From CAWFMO01 sp963817065 (GTDB taxonomy: Bacteria > Actinomycetota > Thermoleophilia > Solirubrobacterales > 70-9), in NCBI GenBank assembly GCA_963817065.1, contig CAWFMO010000001.1, forward strand, positions 434,001-498,000: 64,000 nucleotides of DNA, given 5' to 3'. This document shows, one piece after another, positions 25,270 to 34,446 of this stretch. The notes beneath the pieces were generated by a model. That model saw nothing but the letters and a program-made list of their open reading frames with translations. It was not told the DNA's origin and ran no database searches. The number at the start of each line of letters is the position of its first letter. Positions within the stretch are counted from its first letter, which is position 1. The position numbers were made by a program, and so were the translations under genes.

Positions 25270-26565
25270 GCTTTCGCTCGGCCCGGGACCGCGCCAGCCG
25301 CCGGTAGGCGCCCAACGGCCCGCGCGAGACCCGCCACAGCATCCGGCTCAGCCGCGGGTGGTAGCTGAGCGTCGAGCGCAGCGCGTGGGCGCCGCGCGCC
25401 GGGGCGCTCCGCCGGAGCTCGGGGAGCGGTGCGGCATCGCCCTCGCCGGGCTCGATCCCCGCCTCGGCGAGCACCGCGTCGAACCCGGCGACGAAGCGCT
25501 CGTAGGAGTAGTCGCCGGAGTCGATCAGCTCGCGGCGCGCGTTCTCGGTCAGCTCGCGGCGGAGCTCGGGGTCGCGGAAGCGCTCGACGACCTCGTCGAA
25601 GTTCGAGAAGTCCTTCTTCAGCGGGATGTAGTGGCGCATCGGCTCCATCGCGCCCGAGTAGTCGCCCTCGAAGAGGATCTGGGTCACGCGCAGCGCCGCC
25701 GCCTCGAAGTGGCGCGGGCTGATCGTCCGGTAGGGGATCTCGCCGTCGATCCGGCCGAGGGCCCCGCGCTCGAGCTCCTCGAGCGTCGGCTCGCGGCCCT
25801 CGGCGGCGAGGGCCTCGTACTCGGCGCGGACCTCGTCCTCGAGGTCGACGCACGAAGCGCCCGACTCGACCCCGAGCATCGCCTTGCAGGAGGCGAGGAA
25901 GCGCGGCCACTCCTCCTCATAGAGCCGATCCTCCTCGCCGAGCCCGATGTCGAGCACCAGGTCGCTGCCCGCCGCGAGCTCGGCGAAGCGCGCGCCGATC
26001 TCGGTCTTCTCCGCCGCCCCGCGGCCCATGTAAGGAGGGGTGGGCCGGCCGCGATAGCCGACGTCGATCGGGCGCTCGCCCTTCCGGAACCGCGAAGCGC
26101 TCGGCCTCGGCGATCAGCTCCGGGCCGACGTAGCCCGGCAGGTGGGGGACCGCCTTCGAGGCGCCCCGCGCGCTCGACGTAGAGCCGGTCGGCCCAGGGC
26201 TGCTCGAACATCGTGAAGACGCAGTCGATCCCGTGGTCGCGGATATAGGCGAAGCGCCGCCGGCACCACTGGTGCTCGTCCTGGAAGAAGGCGAGCTTGT
26301 AGGTCTCGGCGCCGGCGTCGAGGTAGGAGCTGAAGCGGGGCGAGAACGGGTACTCGGCGCCGCCCTCGCCGAACAGCGAGTAGTGCATGACGATCGCGTC
26401 GAAGCGCAGCCGGTCGAGCCCGCGCGGGTAGCCGAGGTCGACGTTCCAGCCGTGGACCGGATAGCCCGAGTGGCGGGCGAAGGCGGCGAGGTTCTGGTCG
26501 ACGTTCGAGGCGTCGCGGTACCAGCGGCTGAGCGGGCGCCTGTAGAGCAGCAGCACGCCCGGCAC
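25265..26565 (-). CDS. GT-B-like glycosyltransferase, QDE family paralog 3, two frameshifts
   Basis: About 432 aa restored (1301 bases = 433 codons plus two extra bases). It starts with GTG 26565 (PGVLLLYRRPLSRWYRDASNV), then AFFQDEHQWC and FTMFEQPWADRLY. Extra bases near 26162 and near 26080 shift the frame; between them the correct frame reads VPHLPGYVGPELI. After them come PIDVGYRGRP, LGVESGASCVD, ISPRHFEAAALRVTQILFEGDYSG and MRHYIPLKKDFSNFDEVVERF. Closest to paralog 4 (26590-27945), pointing to recent tandem duplication. Errors rather than decay are favoured because both sides stay conserved. Confidence 0.77.
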
Positions 26566-26589
26566 GCGGCGCGGCGCGTTCTCGGGCGC

Positions 26590-27945
26590 TCATGCGGCGC
26601 CGCGAACGCGCCGCGCGAGCCGCCCGAGGGCCCGCGCCGGGACGACGAACGGCCTCGAGAGCACGTGCAGCACCTGCCAGGCCGCCGGGTGCTCCTTGCG
26701 GAGCCAGAACCAGCCGCCGCTGACGTAGCTCTTGGCGACGGGGACCAGCGGCGGGGAGTGCCGCGCGCGGCGCGCGAGCGCCCTGCCCGGCTGCGGCCCG
26801 GGGGAGAGGCCGGCGTCGTCGAGCACCTCGTCGAGCTTCGAGACCATGCGCTCGTAGCCGTACTCGCCGGAGGCGATCAGGTCGCGGTGCGCGTTCGCGG
26901 TCAGCTCGCGCCGCAGCCCGGCGTCGTTGAAGCGCTCGATCACCTCGTCGAGGTTGGAGAAGTCCTTCTTCAACGGGATGTAGTGGACCATCGGCTCCAT
27001 CGCCCCCGAGTAGCGGCCCTCGTAGAGGATCTGGGTGACCCCGAGCGCCGCGGCCTCGAAGTGGCGCGGGCTGATCGTGCGGTAGGGGATGTTGCCGTCC
27101 CAGCGCCCGAGCGCGCCGCGCTCGAGCTCCTCGATCGTCGGGTCCTTGCCGGCGGCGACCAGCCGCGTGTACTCGCCCAGCACCTCGTCCTCGATGTCGA
27201 AGCACGAGACCCCCGACTCGGACCCGAGGAAGCCGTGGCAGTCGGCGAGGAACTCGTACCAGTGGTCGCCGTAGAGGCGGTCCTCCTCGCCGATCTTGAT
27301 GTCGAGCGTGAGCCCGCGCCCCTCGGCGAGGGCGAGGAAGCGCTCGCCGATCTCGCGCTTCTCGAGCGCCCCGCGCCCCATGTACGGGGCGATCGGCCGC
27401 CCCCGGTAGCCGATGTCGATGTGGCGCTTCTCGGCCGGGGTCGAGAACTTCTCGCCCGCCTCGATCAGCTCCTCGCCGACGTATCCGGGCAGGTTGGGCA
27501 CGAACCTCGTCACCCCGGTGTGCTCCCCGTAGACCTGTTCGTCGTAGGGGTGCTCGAGCATCGTGAACACGCAGTCGAACCCGAACTCGTTCAGGAACGC
27601 GAAGCGCTTGCGGCACCAGTGGTGCTCGTCCTGGAAGCTGGCGATCTTGTAGGCGTCGGTGGTCGCGAGCAGCTCGCGAAAGCCCTCGTCGAGCAGATAG
27701 GGGCTCGGCCCGCTGGCGAAGACGGAGTAGTGGACGAGGATCGCCCCGAACTGGACCTTGCGCAGACCGCGGGGGAAACCGAAGTTGGTGTTGACGTTGA
27801 CGACCGGGTGGCTCGAATGGCGCCCGAACGAGTTGATGTTCTCGACCACGTTCGAGGCGTCGGGGACGAATCGCGGCGGACGGTTGTAGAGCAGCAGCAC
27901 GCCGCCGGTCTGCACGGGAGCGGTGGTCGTCATCTCGGTGCTCAT
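26590..27945 (-). CDS. GT-B-like glycosyltransferase, QDE family paralog 4 (intact)
   Basis: 451 aa and uninterrupted, so the best reference copy. Order of motifs: VLLLYNRPPRFVPDASNVVENINSFGRHS (about 15-43), SFQDEHHWCRKRF, VFTMLEHPYDEQVYGEH, PNLPGYVGEELI, HIDIGYRGRPIAPYMGRGALEK, LGSESGVSCFD, ISPRHFEAAALGVTQILYEGRYSGAMEPM and FSNLDEVIERF, then a basic amphipathic C-terminus (about 400-451) that could touch the membrane. The start overlaps the upstream GT4 stop as ATGA. The two-lobe layout with a PRHFEA block resembles CgeB-like GT-B enzymes. Substrates unknown. Confidence 0.8.
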   Translation of the reverse strand: MSTEMTTTAPVQTGGVLLLYNRPPRFVPDASNVVENINSFGRHSSHPVVNVNTNFGFPRGLRKVQFGAILVHYSVFASGPSPYLLDEGFRELLATTDAYKIASFQDEHHWCRKRFAFLNEFGFDCVFTMLEHPYDEQVYGEHTGVTRFVPNLPGYVGEELIEAGEKFSTPAEKRHIDIGYRGRPIAPYMGRGALEKREIGERFLALAEGRGLTLDIKIGEEDRLYGDHWYEFLADCHGFLGSESGVSCFDIEDEVLGEYTRLVAAGKDPTIEELERGALGRWDGNIPYRTISPRHFEAAALGVTQILYEGRYSGAMEPMVHYIPLKKDFSNLDEVIERFNDAGLRRELTANAHRDLIASGEYGYERMVSKLDEVLDDAGLSPGPQPGRALARRARHSPPLVPVAKSYVSGGWFWLRKEHPAAWQVLHVLSRPFVVPARALGRLARRVRGAA

Positions 27946-29200
27946 GCCAGCGCCGATTCGATGTAGTCGGAGAAGCGCTGCTCCTCGCGCTCCCAGCTCT
28001 CCGTCTCGCCCGCCTCGCGGGCGGCGGCGGCGAGCCGCTCGCGCTCGGCAGGGTCCTCGCCGAGGCGCCGCATCGCCGCGGCGATGGAGGCCGGGTCGTC
28101 GGGCTCGATCGTGATCCCGAGCCCGTGGCGCTCGGCGATCGCGGCGACCTCGCCGAGCCGCGGCGAGTAGAGGACCGGGAGGCCCGCGCCGATCGCCTGG
28201 AAGAACCCGTTCGGCAGCGCGTTGGCGTAGCTGCGGGTCAGGGGCAGGTAGAGGACAGCCGCGGCGTCGGCGCCCGAGACGAGGCTGACGACCTCCGACG
28301 GAGCCACCGCGCCGATCAGGTGCACCCGCTCGGCGATCCCGAGCTCGCCGGCGCGCTCGGCGTGGCCCTCGTAGCCGCGCCCGACGAAGGCGACGTGGAA
28401 GCGCTCCGGCAGCGAGGCGACCGCCTCCAGCGCCTGCTCGACCGCCATCCCGTCCTTGTCGTTGCCGATCGAGACGAGCAGGAAGTCGTCCGCGGCGACG
28501 CCGGTTCGCTCGCGGATCCCGTTCTCCACCGCGCGGTCGACGCGAAGGTCGTGGCAGTTGCGGATCGTCACCGGCCGGCGGCCCATGCGGTGCTCGAGCA
28601 CCTCGGCGACGCCGTCGCTCACGGTCGAGAACGCCGCCGCCGAGCGCGCGCAGCGCCGCTCGAGCTTCTCCCAGGTCCCCTGCCAGAGGAAGTCCTGGTC
28701 GGGGCGAAGCTCGAAGTAGACGTCGTGGGCGTCATAGGCGAATGGGACGTGGCGGCGCATCGCCGCGGAGCTCACGCCCGGGTACTGGCTGTAGCCGTGG
28801 AGCAGATAGAGGTCGGCGGGCGGCAGCGAGCGGTGGGTGCGCGCGTTCCAGTCGTAGTGGGCGCCGAAGGCGTGGCCGCGGGCGCGCGCGTGGAGCAGGC
28901 GGACGCCGGCGCGGCGCTTGGCGCGCCCGAAGGCCGTCGCCGGCACGTCGGCTTCTCCGCGCTCTCGGCGTCCTCGGCATCCGAATCGGCCCCGCCCGAT
29001 CCCTGCGCCCCCCACGCCGGCTTGGCGCCGTCGACCGTGATCAGCTCGAAGGCCGCGTCGAGCGGCGGCGAGGAGCTCTTCTCACCCTCGACGACGATCG
29101 ATCGATGCCCGAACCGGGCCACGGAGGTGGCCTGCTTGATGGTCCTGCTGTCGCGCTCGATCCCCATCGGGGTGACCGAGACGATGGTCTTCGCAGCCAA
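27942..29200 (-). CDS. GT4-type (GT-B) glycosyltransferase, one frameshift near 28955
   Basis: About 419 aa restored. The TTG start at 29200 begins AAKTIVSVTPMGIERDSRTIKQATSVARFG, a typical GT4 N-lobe; GATAAT lies 7 bases upstream. The frame changes near 28955 (one missing base, or two extra) between GADSDAEDAESAE and DVPATAFGRAKRRAG. The C-lobe has LVSIGNDKDGMAVEQAL, VHLIGAVAPSEVVSLVSGADAAAVLYLP and NGFFQAIGAGLPVL with the E/Q-type nucleotide-binding position. It probably adds a sugar to the glycan on the cytoplasmic side. Its stop overlaps the start of paralog 4. Confidence 0.82.
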
Positions 29201-29207
29201 GCGGGCG

Positions 29208-29243
29208 ATTATCGAGCACAGCGTTCCGGCTCGTCAGTACGCT
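29208..29243. promoter_or_regulatory. divergent promoter pair GATAAT / TACGCT
   Basis: Leftward GATAAT (29213-29208) ends 7 bases before TTG 29200. Rightward TACGCT (29238-29243) ends exactly 10 bases before ATG 29254. Both genes would have no or very short leaders. Confidence 0.5.
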
Positions 29244-29253
29244 TGGCGCTCTC

Positions 29254-30243
29254 ATGAAGGCTCTGCTGACAGGCGGGGCGGGCTTCATCGGCTCGCACCT
29301 CGGCGACTCGCTGCTCGCGCGCGGCTGGGAGGTGATCGCCTGCGACGACCTCAGCAAGGGCCGCACCGAGGTGATCGAGCACAACATCGGCCGCGACGAC
29401 TTCGAGTTCGTCGAGATGGACTGCCGCGACCTCGAGCACCTGCTCGAGCTCGGCAAGGGCGCCGACGTCGTCGTCAACCTCGCCGCGACCAAGATCCCCC
29501 GCTACGGCAGCGCGCTCGACAACCTGACCGTCAACATCGCCGTCAACCGCGTCGCCCTGGAGGTCGCCCACCAGAGCAAGGCCAAGTTCGTCCTCGCCAG
29601 CACCTCGGACGTCTACGGAAGAAATCCCAACCTCCCCTTCCGCGAGGACGGCGACCTCGTGATCGGCCCGAGCACGACCCCGCGCTGGTCCTACGGCGTC
29701 ACCAAGCTCACCGACGAGCACTTCGCCTTCGCCTACCAGGACGAGTACGGCCTCCCGGTCACGATCCTGCGCTACTTCGGCTCCTACGGCGAGCGCCAGT
29801 ATTTGAATTGGTGGGGCGGGCCGCAGGGGGTGTTCCTCGAGGCGATCTCGAAGGGCAAGCCGATCGAGGTCCACGGCGACGGCTCCCAAACCCGCTGCTT
29901 CACCCACATCGACGACATGGTCGAGGCGACGTCGCGCGCGATCGAGCGGCCGGAGGCCAACGGGGAGATCATCAACATCGGGAGCGACAACGAGATCTCG
30001 ATCAAGGACCTCGCGGTGTTGATGCACGAGCTGTCAGGGGTCGGCGGGGAGCCGAAGATCGAGCTGATCCCGTACGAGAGCTTCTCGCGCGATTACCAGG
30101 ACGTGTTGCGGCGGGTGCCGGATTTGACCAAGCAGCGGGAGATTCTTGGGTTCGAGGCGGAGGTCAGTCTCGAGGAGGGGGTTCGGCGGTTGTGGGCGTG
30201 GCATTCGGCGTTGCCGGAGGCGGAGAAGACCGTCAGCGCCTAG
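29254..30243 (+). CDS. extended SDR NAD-dependent sugar epimerase/dehydratase
   Basis: 329 aa. Rossmann motif TGGAGFIGSHL at residues 6-16, NLAATKIPRYG, TSDVYG and the catalytic Tyr-x3-Lys in YGVTK. C-terminal substrate region with GDGSQTRCFTHIDDMVEA, typical of UDP-glucose 4-epimerase-like or dTDP-sugar enzymes. It makes or interconverts a nucleotide sugar for the surrounding glycan locus. The last about 60 codons use more T/A-ending and GGG codons than the rest, coinciding with the edge of the lower-GC island that follows. Confidence 0.9.
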   Translation: MKALLTGGAGFIGSHLGDSLLARGWEVIACDDLSKGRTEVIEHNIGRDDFEFVEMDCRDLEHLLELGKGADVVVNLAATKIPRYGSALDNLTVNIAVNRVALEVAHQSKAKFVLASTSDVYGRNPNLPFREDGDLVIGPSTTPRWSYGVTKLTDEHFAFAYQDEYGLPVTILRYFGSYGERQYLNWWGGPQGVFLEAISKGKPIEVHGDGSQTRCFTHIDDMVEATSRAIERPEANGEIINIGSDNEISIKDLAVLMHELSGVGGEPKIELIPYESFSRDYQDVLRRVPDLTKQREILGFEAEVSLEEGVRRLWAWHSALPEAEKTVSA

Positions 30244-30246
30244 CTG
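30240..30246 (+). repeat. left copy of 7-base direct repeat CTAGCTG flanking the low-GC island
   Basis: CTAGCTG here includes the epimerase TAG stop. An identical 7-mer occurs at 34474-34480 at the other island edge. It could be a target-site duplication, but seven bases can match by chance. Confidence 0.3.
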
Positions 30247-30249
30247 CCC

Positions 30250-31272
30250 TTGGAGGCCAGCACCCGTAACCCGGACCCGTCGATCCCTCTCACTTCGGAG
30301 AGCACACAGCGTCTGTTGCGTCTAAGTCCCACCGGCTCAGCCTTACGGGTGGGGGTGACTCTCGAGGAAGATGGATCGCCGATTCCGTGGCAGTACGGCT
30401 GGGAGCTTGAGCAACGGGAGCTCGCATCGAAGGAAGTCCGGATAGTTGAGGGCCGTCAGAGGACTGTGTATCCGCTCACCCAACGCGGCATCGATCGCAT
30501 CAAGGAGCTCCGCGAGGGACCCCAAGAGAATGCGGAGCTGCTCGATTTGTCACCGACATCCAGGAAACGTGCCTGGTTGAGGGACGAGCTGATTCTTGCC
30601 TTTGCTCTATATGACCGCGATGGCCGAACGCCGTCGCGGGAAGCAGTCAGCGAGCTGAGTGCAGTCTTAAGATCGATTCCGATCGAACCAGAACTGGCCG
30701 AGAATCCGAGGTTCCGAAACGCCGACGGGGTCCAACTCAAGATCTACAACTTTGCGTCCCTCGATCCCAATAGCGAGATTGGGGGCATGAGCCATGGGGG
30801 CAAGGGTGACCAGGCCGTCTGGGATGACTTTGCTGGAGATAGAGCCCGCCTTCAGCGAGTTGCCCAGTCCATTCGCGAAAACCTAGATGGCATTTCGCCC
30901 GCTGAGGCAAGCGAAGACGAGGAGCAGATAACCGAAGCCGAGGAAGGGCGGGTACTAACACGGGTGCATCGTGTCCGAGAGAGGAATCGAAAACTTATTC
31001 AGGCCAGGAAGGCCCAGGTCCTAGAGGAGACGGGGCTACTGGCTTGCGAAGCATGTGGATTCGACTTCGCATCGACCTACGGCCCCCGCGGAGCTGGCTT
31101 CATCGAGTGCCACCACACCCGGCCAGTCTCTGAGCTCGAGCCGGGAGAGGCAACAAAGCTGGACGACTTGGCCCTCCTGTGCTCGAACTGTCATCGAATG
31201 CTTCACGTGCGACGCCCATGGCTCACAGTGGAGGAACTTCGACGGCTTGCTCCGGTGGTAGAACCGACGTAG
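30250..31272 (+). CDS. McrA-like HNH endonuclease (putative type IV restriction enzyme)
   Basis: About 340 aa. The C-terminus has a complete HNH/zinc module: CEACGFDF, then ECHHTRPVSEL and LLCSNCHRMLH, with four Cys and the HH-N-H residues of McrA-type nucleases. The middle WLRDELILAFALYDRDG...VQLKIYNFASLDP...VWDDFAGD matches, as I recall, the domain found N-terminal to HNH in McrA-family enzymes that cut modified (methylated or phosphorothioated) DNA. The N-terminal about 100 residues have a winged-helix look. The start is uncertain (TTG 30250, GTG 30349 or 30355). Lower GC than the flanks suggests horizontal acquisition as a defence gene. Confidence 0.8.
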   Translation: MEASTRNPDPSIPLTSESTQRLLRLSPTGSALRVGVTLEEDGSPIPWQYGWELEQRELASKEVRIVEGRQRTVYPLTQRGIDRIKELREGPQENAELLDLSPTSRKRAWLRDELILAFALYDRDGRTPSREAVSELSAVLRSIPIEPELAENPRFRNADGVQLKIYNFASLDPNSEIGGMSHGGKGDQAVWDDFAGDRARLQRVAQSIRENLDGISPAEASEDEEQITEAEEGRVLTRVHRVRERNRKLIQARKAQVLEETGLLACEACGFDFASTYGPRGAGFIECHHTRPVSELEPGEATKLDDLALLCSNCHRMLHVRRPWLTVEELRRLAPVVEPT

Positions 31273-31280
31273 GGAGGAGC

Positions 31281-31332
31281 GGGGTCAGACTCCATAAGCG
31301 CGTCACTTGCGTGGAGATTTGGGGTCAGACCC
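31281..31332. repeat. paired REP-like motif GGGGTCAGAC in the island intergenic gap
   Basis: GGGGTCAGACTCC (31281-31293) and GGGGTCAGACCC (31321-31332) lie 40 bases apart. The second is palindromic (GGGTC-A-GACCC). Such motifs are common dispersed extragenic repeats in GC-rich bacteria. They occupy the 124-base gap between convergent island genes, where nothing else is visible. Confidence 0.45.
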
Positions 31333-31396
31333 ATGAGGGCAACCCACTCAGGACAGGCTGATGGGCCCCAAATGATGCACGTCAGTTGTCACCGGA

Positions 31397-34300
31397 CTAC
31401 GCAGGGGGTTCAGAATCTTCCTGGTTGAGGGCCGCCAGCCTGGAAGGTTCAGCAATGAGTTCATGGGCTACTCGGACGTCGACGATCACTCGCTCGTCTA
31501 TCAGGCGTCGAATCCGAACGTCCACGTCCTCTGACTCGTCCTCATCCCGAAATGTGAAACCCCGCTCGATGAAATCGCGAGCCAGATCTTGATCTATCTC
31601 GCGCACGTTGACCCGAATCGGCACGCCGTGCGAGTCTTCGAATTCTCGAATGGTCAATGCGTGTGGGTCGGCAACAAGGGCTGGGGATGGCTTGTCGACA
31701 TGGACCAAGAAGACATCCGCACCATTGAGACGACCGAATGAAGGACCTTCGCTGACTGGGCGCGGATCAAAATCCTCGAATCCGAACAGGGTTGTCCTGA
31801 CACCGGCTGTATCTGGCGCGAGGACGATCGGTAGCCGGCGGAACCGTCCTTGCCAGTCGGCAATCAATCGGGACAAGGCGACTGGTAGGTCTGCATCAGC
31901 ATTGGGCTGCTGGGCACCGACATTTTGGAGCATCTCTTCGAACAGGACCTGGTCTTGATCGTTGGCCATCGACGCTCCGAAATCTCGACCGACAGTCCCA
32001 ACTTCGACTTGTCGGACGAACCACTCCTTCGGAAGGACTTCGCGAATCACTCGTGCACGTGCGGCAAACGCAGCCGGCCTGACTTCGCGTGCGACCCTGC
32101 CGTACTGATCTAACGCGGTCATTACAATTCTCGCCTGCGCGAAGCCTTTATAGATTTCACCAACAAAGGCTGCAACCGAAGACGGATCAAGCTCTGCTGT
32201 CGCTACCTCCTCTCGGTCGAGCGATGACCTTCGCTCGGCAGCCCCCTGCCATGCGCTTCGAATCAGAGTTGCCTGCGTTTCAAGGTCTGGCGCGGTTGGA
32301 AGGAACTCTCGCCAGAGGTCGGCGTCCGAGAGCACTTCATCCACAAGGCGGCCAATCTCAGTGGACGCCCAGTCGGCATTTCGCTCAGGGGGAACGGAGA
32401 GCTGCTCCTCTCCCCGAGCGCTTCTCAATAGGAGCAGAACTGACCAATACTCACCGTCTTCACTTCGATCGCCCGACCAGCTAGTGGCACCCGCGGAAAC
32501 CATTTCTTCGTTGTACCAACGGTCTAACAGTCCGAATGTCCGGTTGGACATCGCGTCCACAAGGACATCCACCACCGTTGAAACGTCGACGACGCTCTGC
32601 AGCGGTGCAAGGAAGGGCAAGAGTGCTGACTTGCGAGATCGATCGCGTCGAATCTGTCCTGCGATCCAACCGCCGAGCTGGATCAGTGCTGATGCGCGGG
32701 CGCGCTCGGCTTTGTCGGCTGCCTCCAGGATGGGCTCGATCTCAGCCAGCTCGGTCTCAGCTTCCCGTTTGACCTGGTCATCACCATGCGCGATTCGGAA
32801 TCGAAGGTCTTCGACGTCACCGATCGAGAAATGACGGCGGGCTGCCGTCCAGTCGTTGAGAGCCTGTAGGTACGGATCAGACAGGCCGCCTTCCACGAGG
32901 CGCTTGAGAATGACGGAAATTCCGGGTGCCAATCTCTGCAAATAGCTCGCCGACCGAATGCGCTCGGCAGACCCAGCGTCCGCACTACCAAGTCTCAGAA
33001 CCAGCGTACGGTCGAGGTCAATCGGAGTGGAAACCGATTGCTCAGCGACCAGCCTGCGAGATAGCTCATCGAGGGTCATTTCAGTGCGTAGGCCTGTGCC
33101 TGGCTCAAGCCGAGGCCCTGATCGAAGAGCAGGCGCATCAAGCTCGATTCCCTCCCACATCAATCGATAGGAGAGCTCGGATAGCGCCTGCATAAAAACG
33201 GGGATCCCCGCTTCCCATGATCTCTGTCGCCAGTTCTCTTAGGTCTTCCATCATTTGATCCTCGAGAGAGATCGGCAGAATGCTCGGTACCGTCGAGCTG
33301 TCGTACGAAAGGCCGAACTCAATCCATGACGCGGCCATCGCGCTAAAAGCAGAGACGATGACGTCCTTGGCTGCATCCAGGTCGGTAGCCGATCGTGACT
33401 CCTGTGCGCGCCTGACGAAGTCAAGGGCCTCACCGAAAGATCGCTCGCGTCTCAGGATCCTGCCGACGTCTAGCGACGGCTACGCCGCGGCGCACCAAGT
33501 CATTGACGGAGCTTTCAAGATTGCGATCGACCCGCGCAAGCTCGCTTCCGTCGCCGAGGGGGTCGCCGATGCTAGCCGTCAACGCCACCCTCCCAGCGAG
33601 GTGTTGTGATGCAAGTGCCGCAGGGAGGTTGAGGTCGATGTCCTTGACCTCACCGAATTTGTCGGGAGGCACTCCGCGGCCGATGAATGAGAATCCCGCT
33701 GTCACATTGGGTTCCCCTGCCTCATCACAGGCGGCTTCCATTAACCGGGAGCTGACCCTCCCCTCGCGCACCCGACACACCGCTTCACGAGCTGCTTCCT
33801 GAAATGTTGTTCCCATTAGGTCCACGAGTCCCGTGGTGGGAAGAAGCCTCACACCCCGAACGAACGCTCGAGCAAAGAGGATCGCTTGAATTACGAAGAC
33901 GCCTAGTACGAGGTCATTCGCCCAAGCTGCGATCTCCGAACCGTCGTGATCAGCCCAGCGGCTCGCGGCGGCGACATACACGATGAATACCAATCCAAAC
34001 CCAAGCGGCCATTCCAATGTCGCGTCCCTAACGAGAGCCCTGAAGACCGGAAAGGAGCGGAAGCTCCGGTCAACCGATGACTGCATAAGGAAGACGAAAA
34101 GCGCAAGACCGAAACCAATCAAAACTCCCGTGACTTGCCAGGCGCCGTCGAACCAGGGTGGCAGCTGCTGATGGATGCCAGCGACAAAGGGAGCGATCAA
34201 CAACGCGATTGAGACCGCTACCGGGATCGAAAGTGGTGGTAGTTCTCGGAGCCGAGCGCGCACGCGAAATTGTCGATAGGCTAACGACCCAGCAGTCCAT

Positions 34301-34419
34301 TCCGCCCGCAGCCGACTCTGTGTTTGCCGCGACGCTGAGCGCTTTGGTCGGAGCCTCCAGAAATGCACCAACGGCCACTTTATGACGGGTTCCTGTTGAA
34401 GGACGCGTCGGACTCTCAA
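31397..34419 (-). CDS. large predicted membrane protein of unknown function, two frameshifts
   Basis: About 1006 aa if two extra bases are removed: one near 33468 (GTAGCCGTCGCTAG) and one in the T-run near 33195-33199. Without correction it reads as pieces of 329, about 100 and 598 aa. Residues about 60-180 hold four membrane helices (SIPVAVSIALLIAPF, VTGVLIGFGLALFVFLM, LGFGLVFIVYVAAAS, LVLGVFVIQAILFARAF); the remaining about 800 residues look cytoplasmic, helical and acidic. TTG 34419 is the first usable start. No family recognised. Lower GC than neighbours, convergent with the HNH gene; a defence or membrane-stress partner is speculation. Confidence 0.62.
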
Positions 34420-34446
34420 CTCCTCGGAAATTAGTCGCCCGACGGT

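Noticed and set aside
22938..25910. Apparent 990-aa fusion of a glycosyltransferase and a methyltransferase
   Set aside because: Created by two single-base frameshifts that join three reading frames; motifs show two separate genes with an 8-base overlap.
28125..30269. 714-codon plus-strand open frame over the GT4 and epimerase genes
   Set aside because: Antisense over one gene and out of frame over the next; no conserved motif.
30250..34419. Transposon or prophage
   Set aside because: No transposase, integrase or terminal inverted repeats; only a 7-base direct repeat at the edges.
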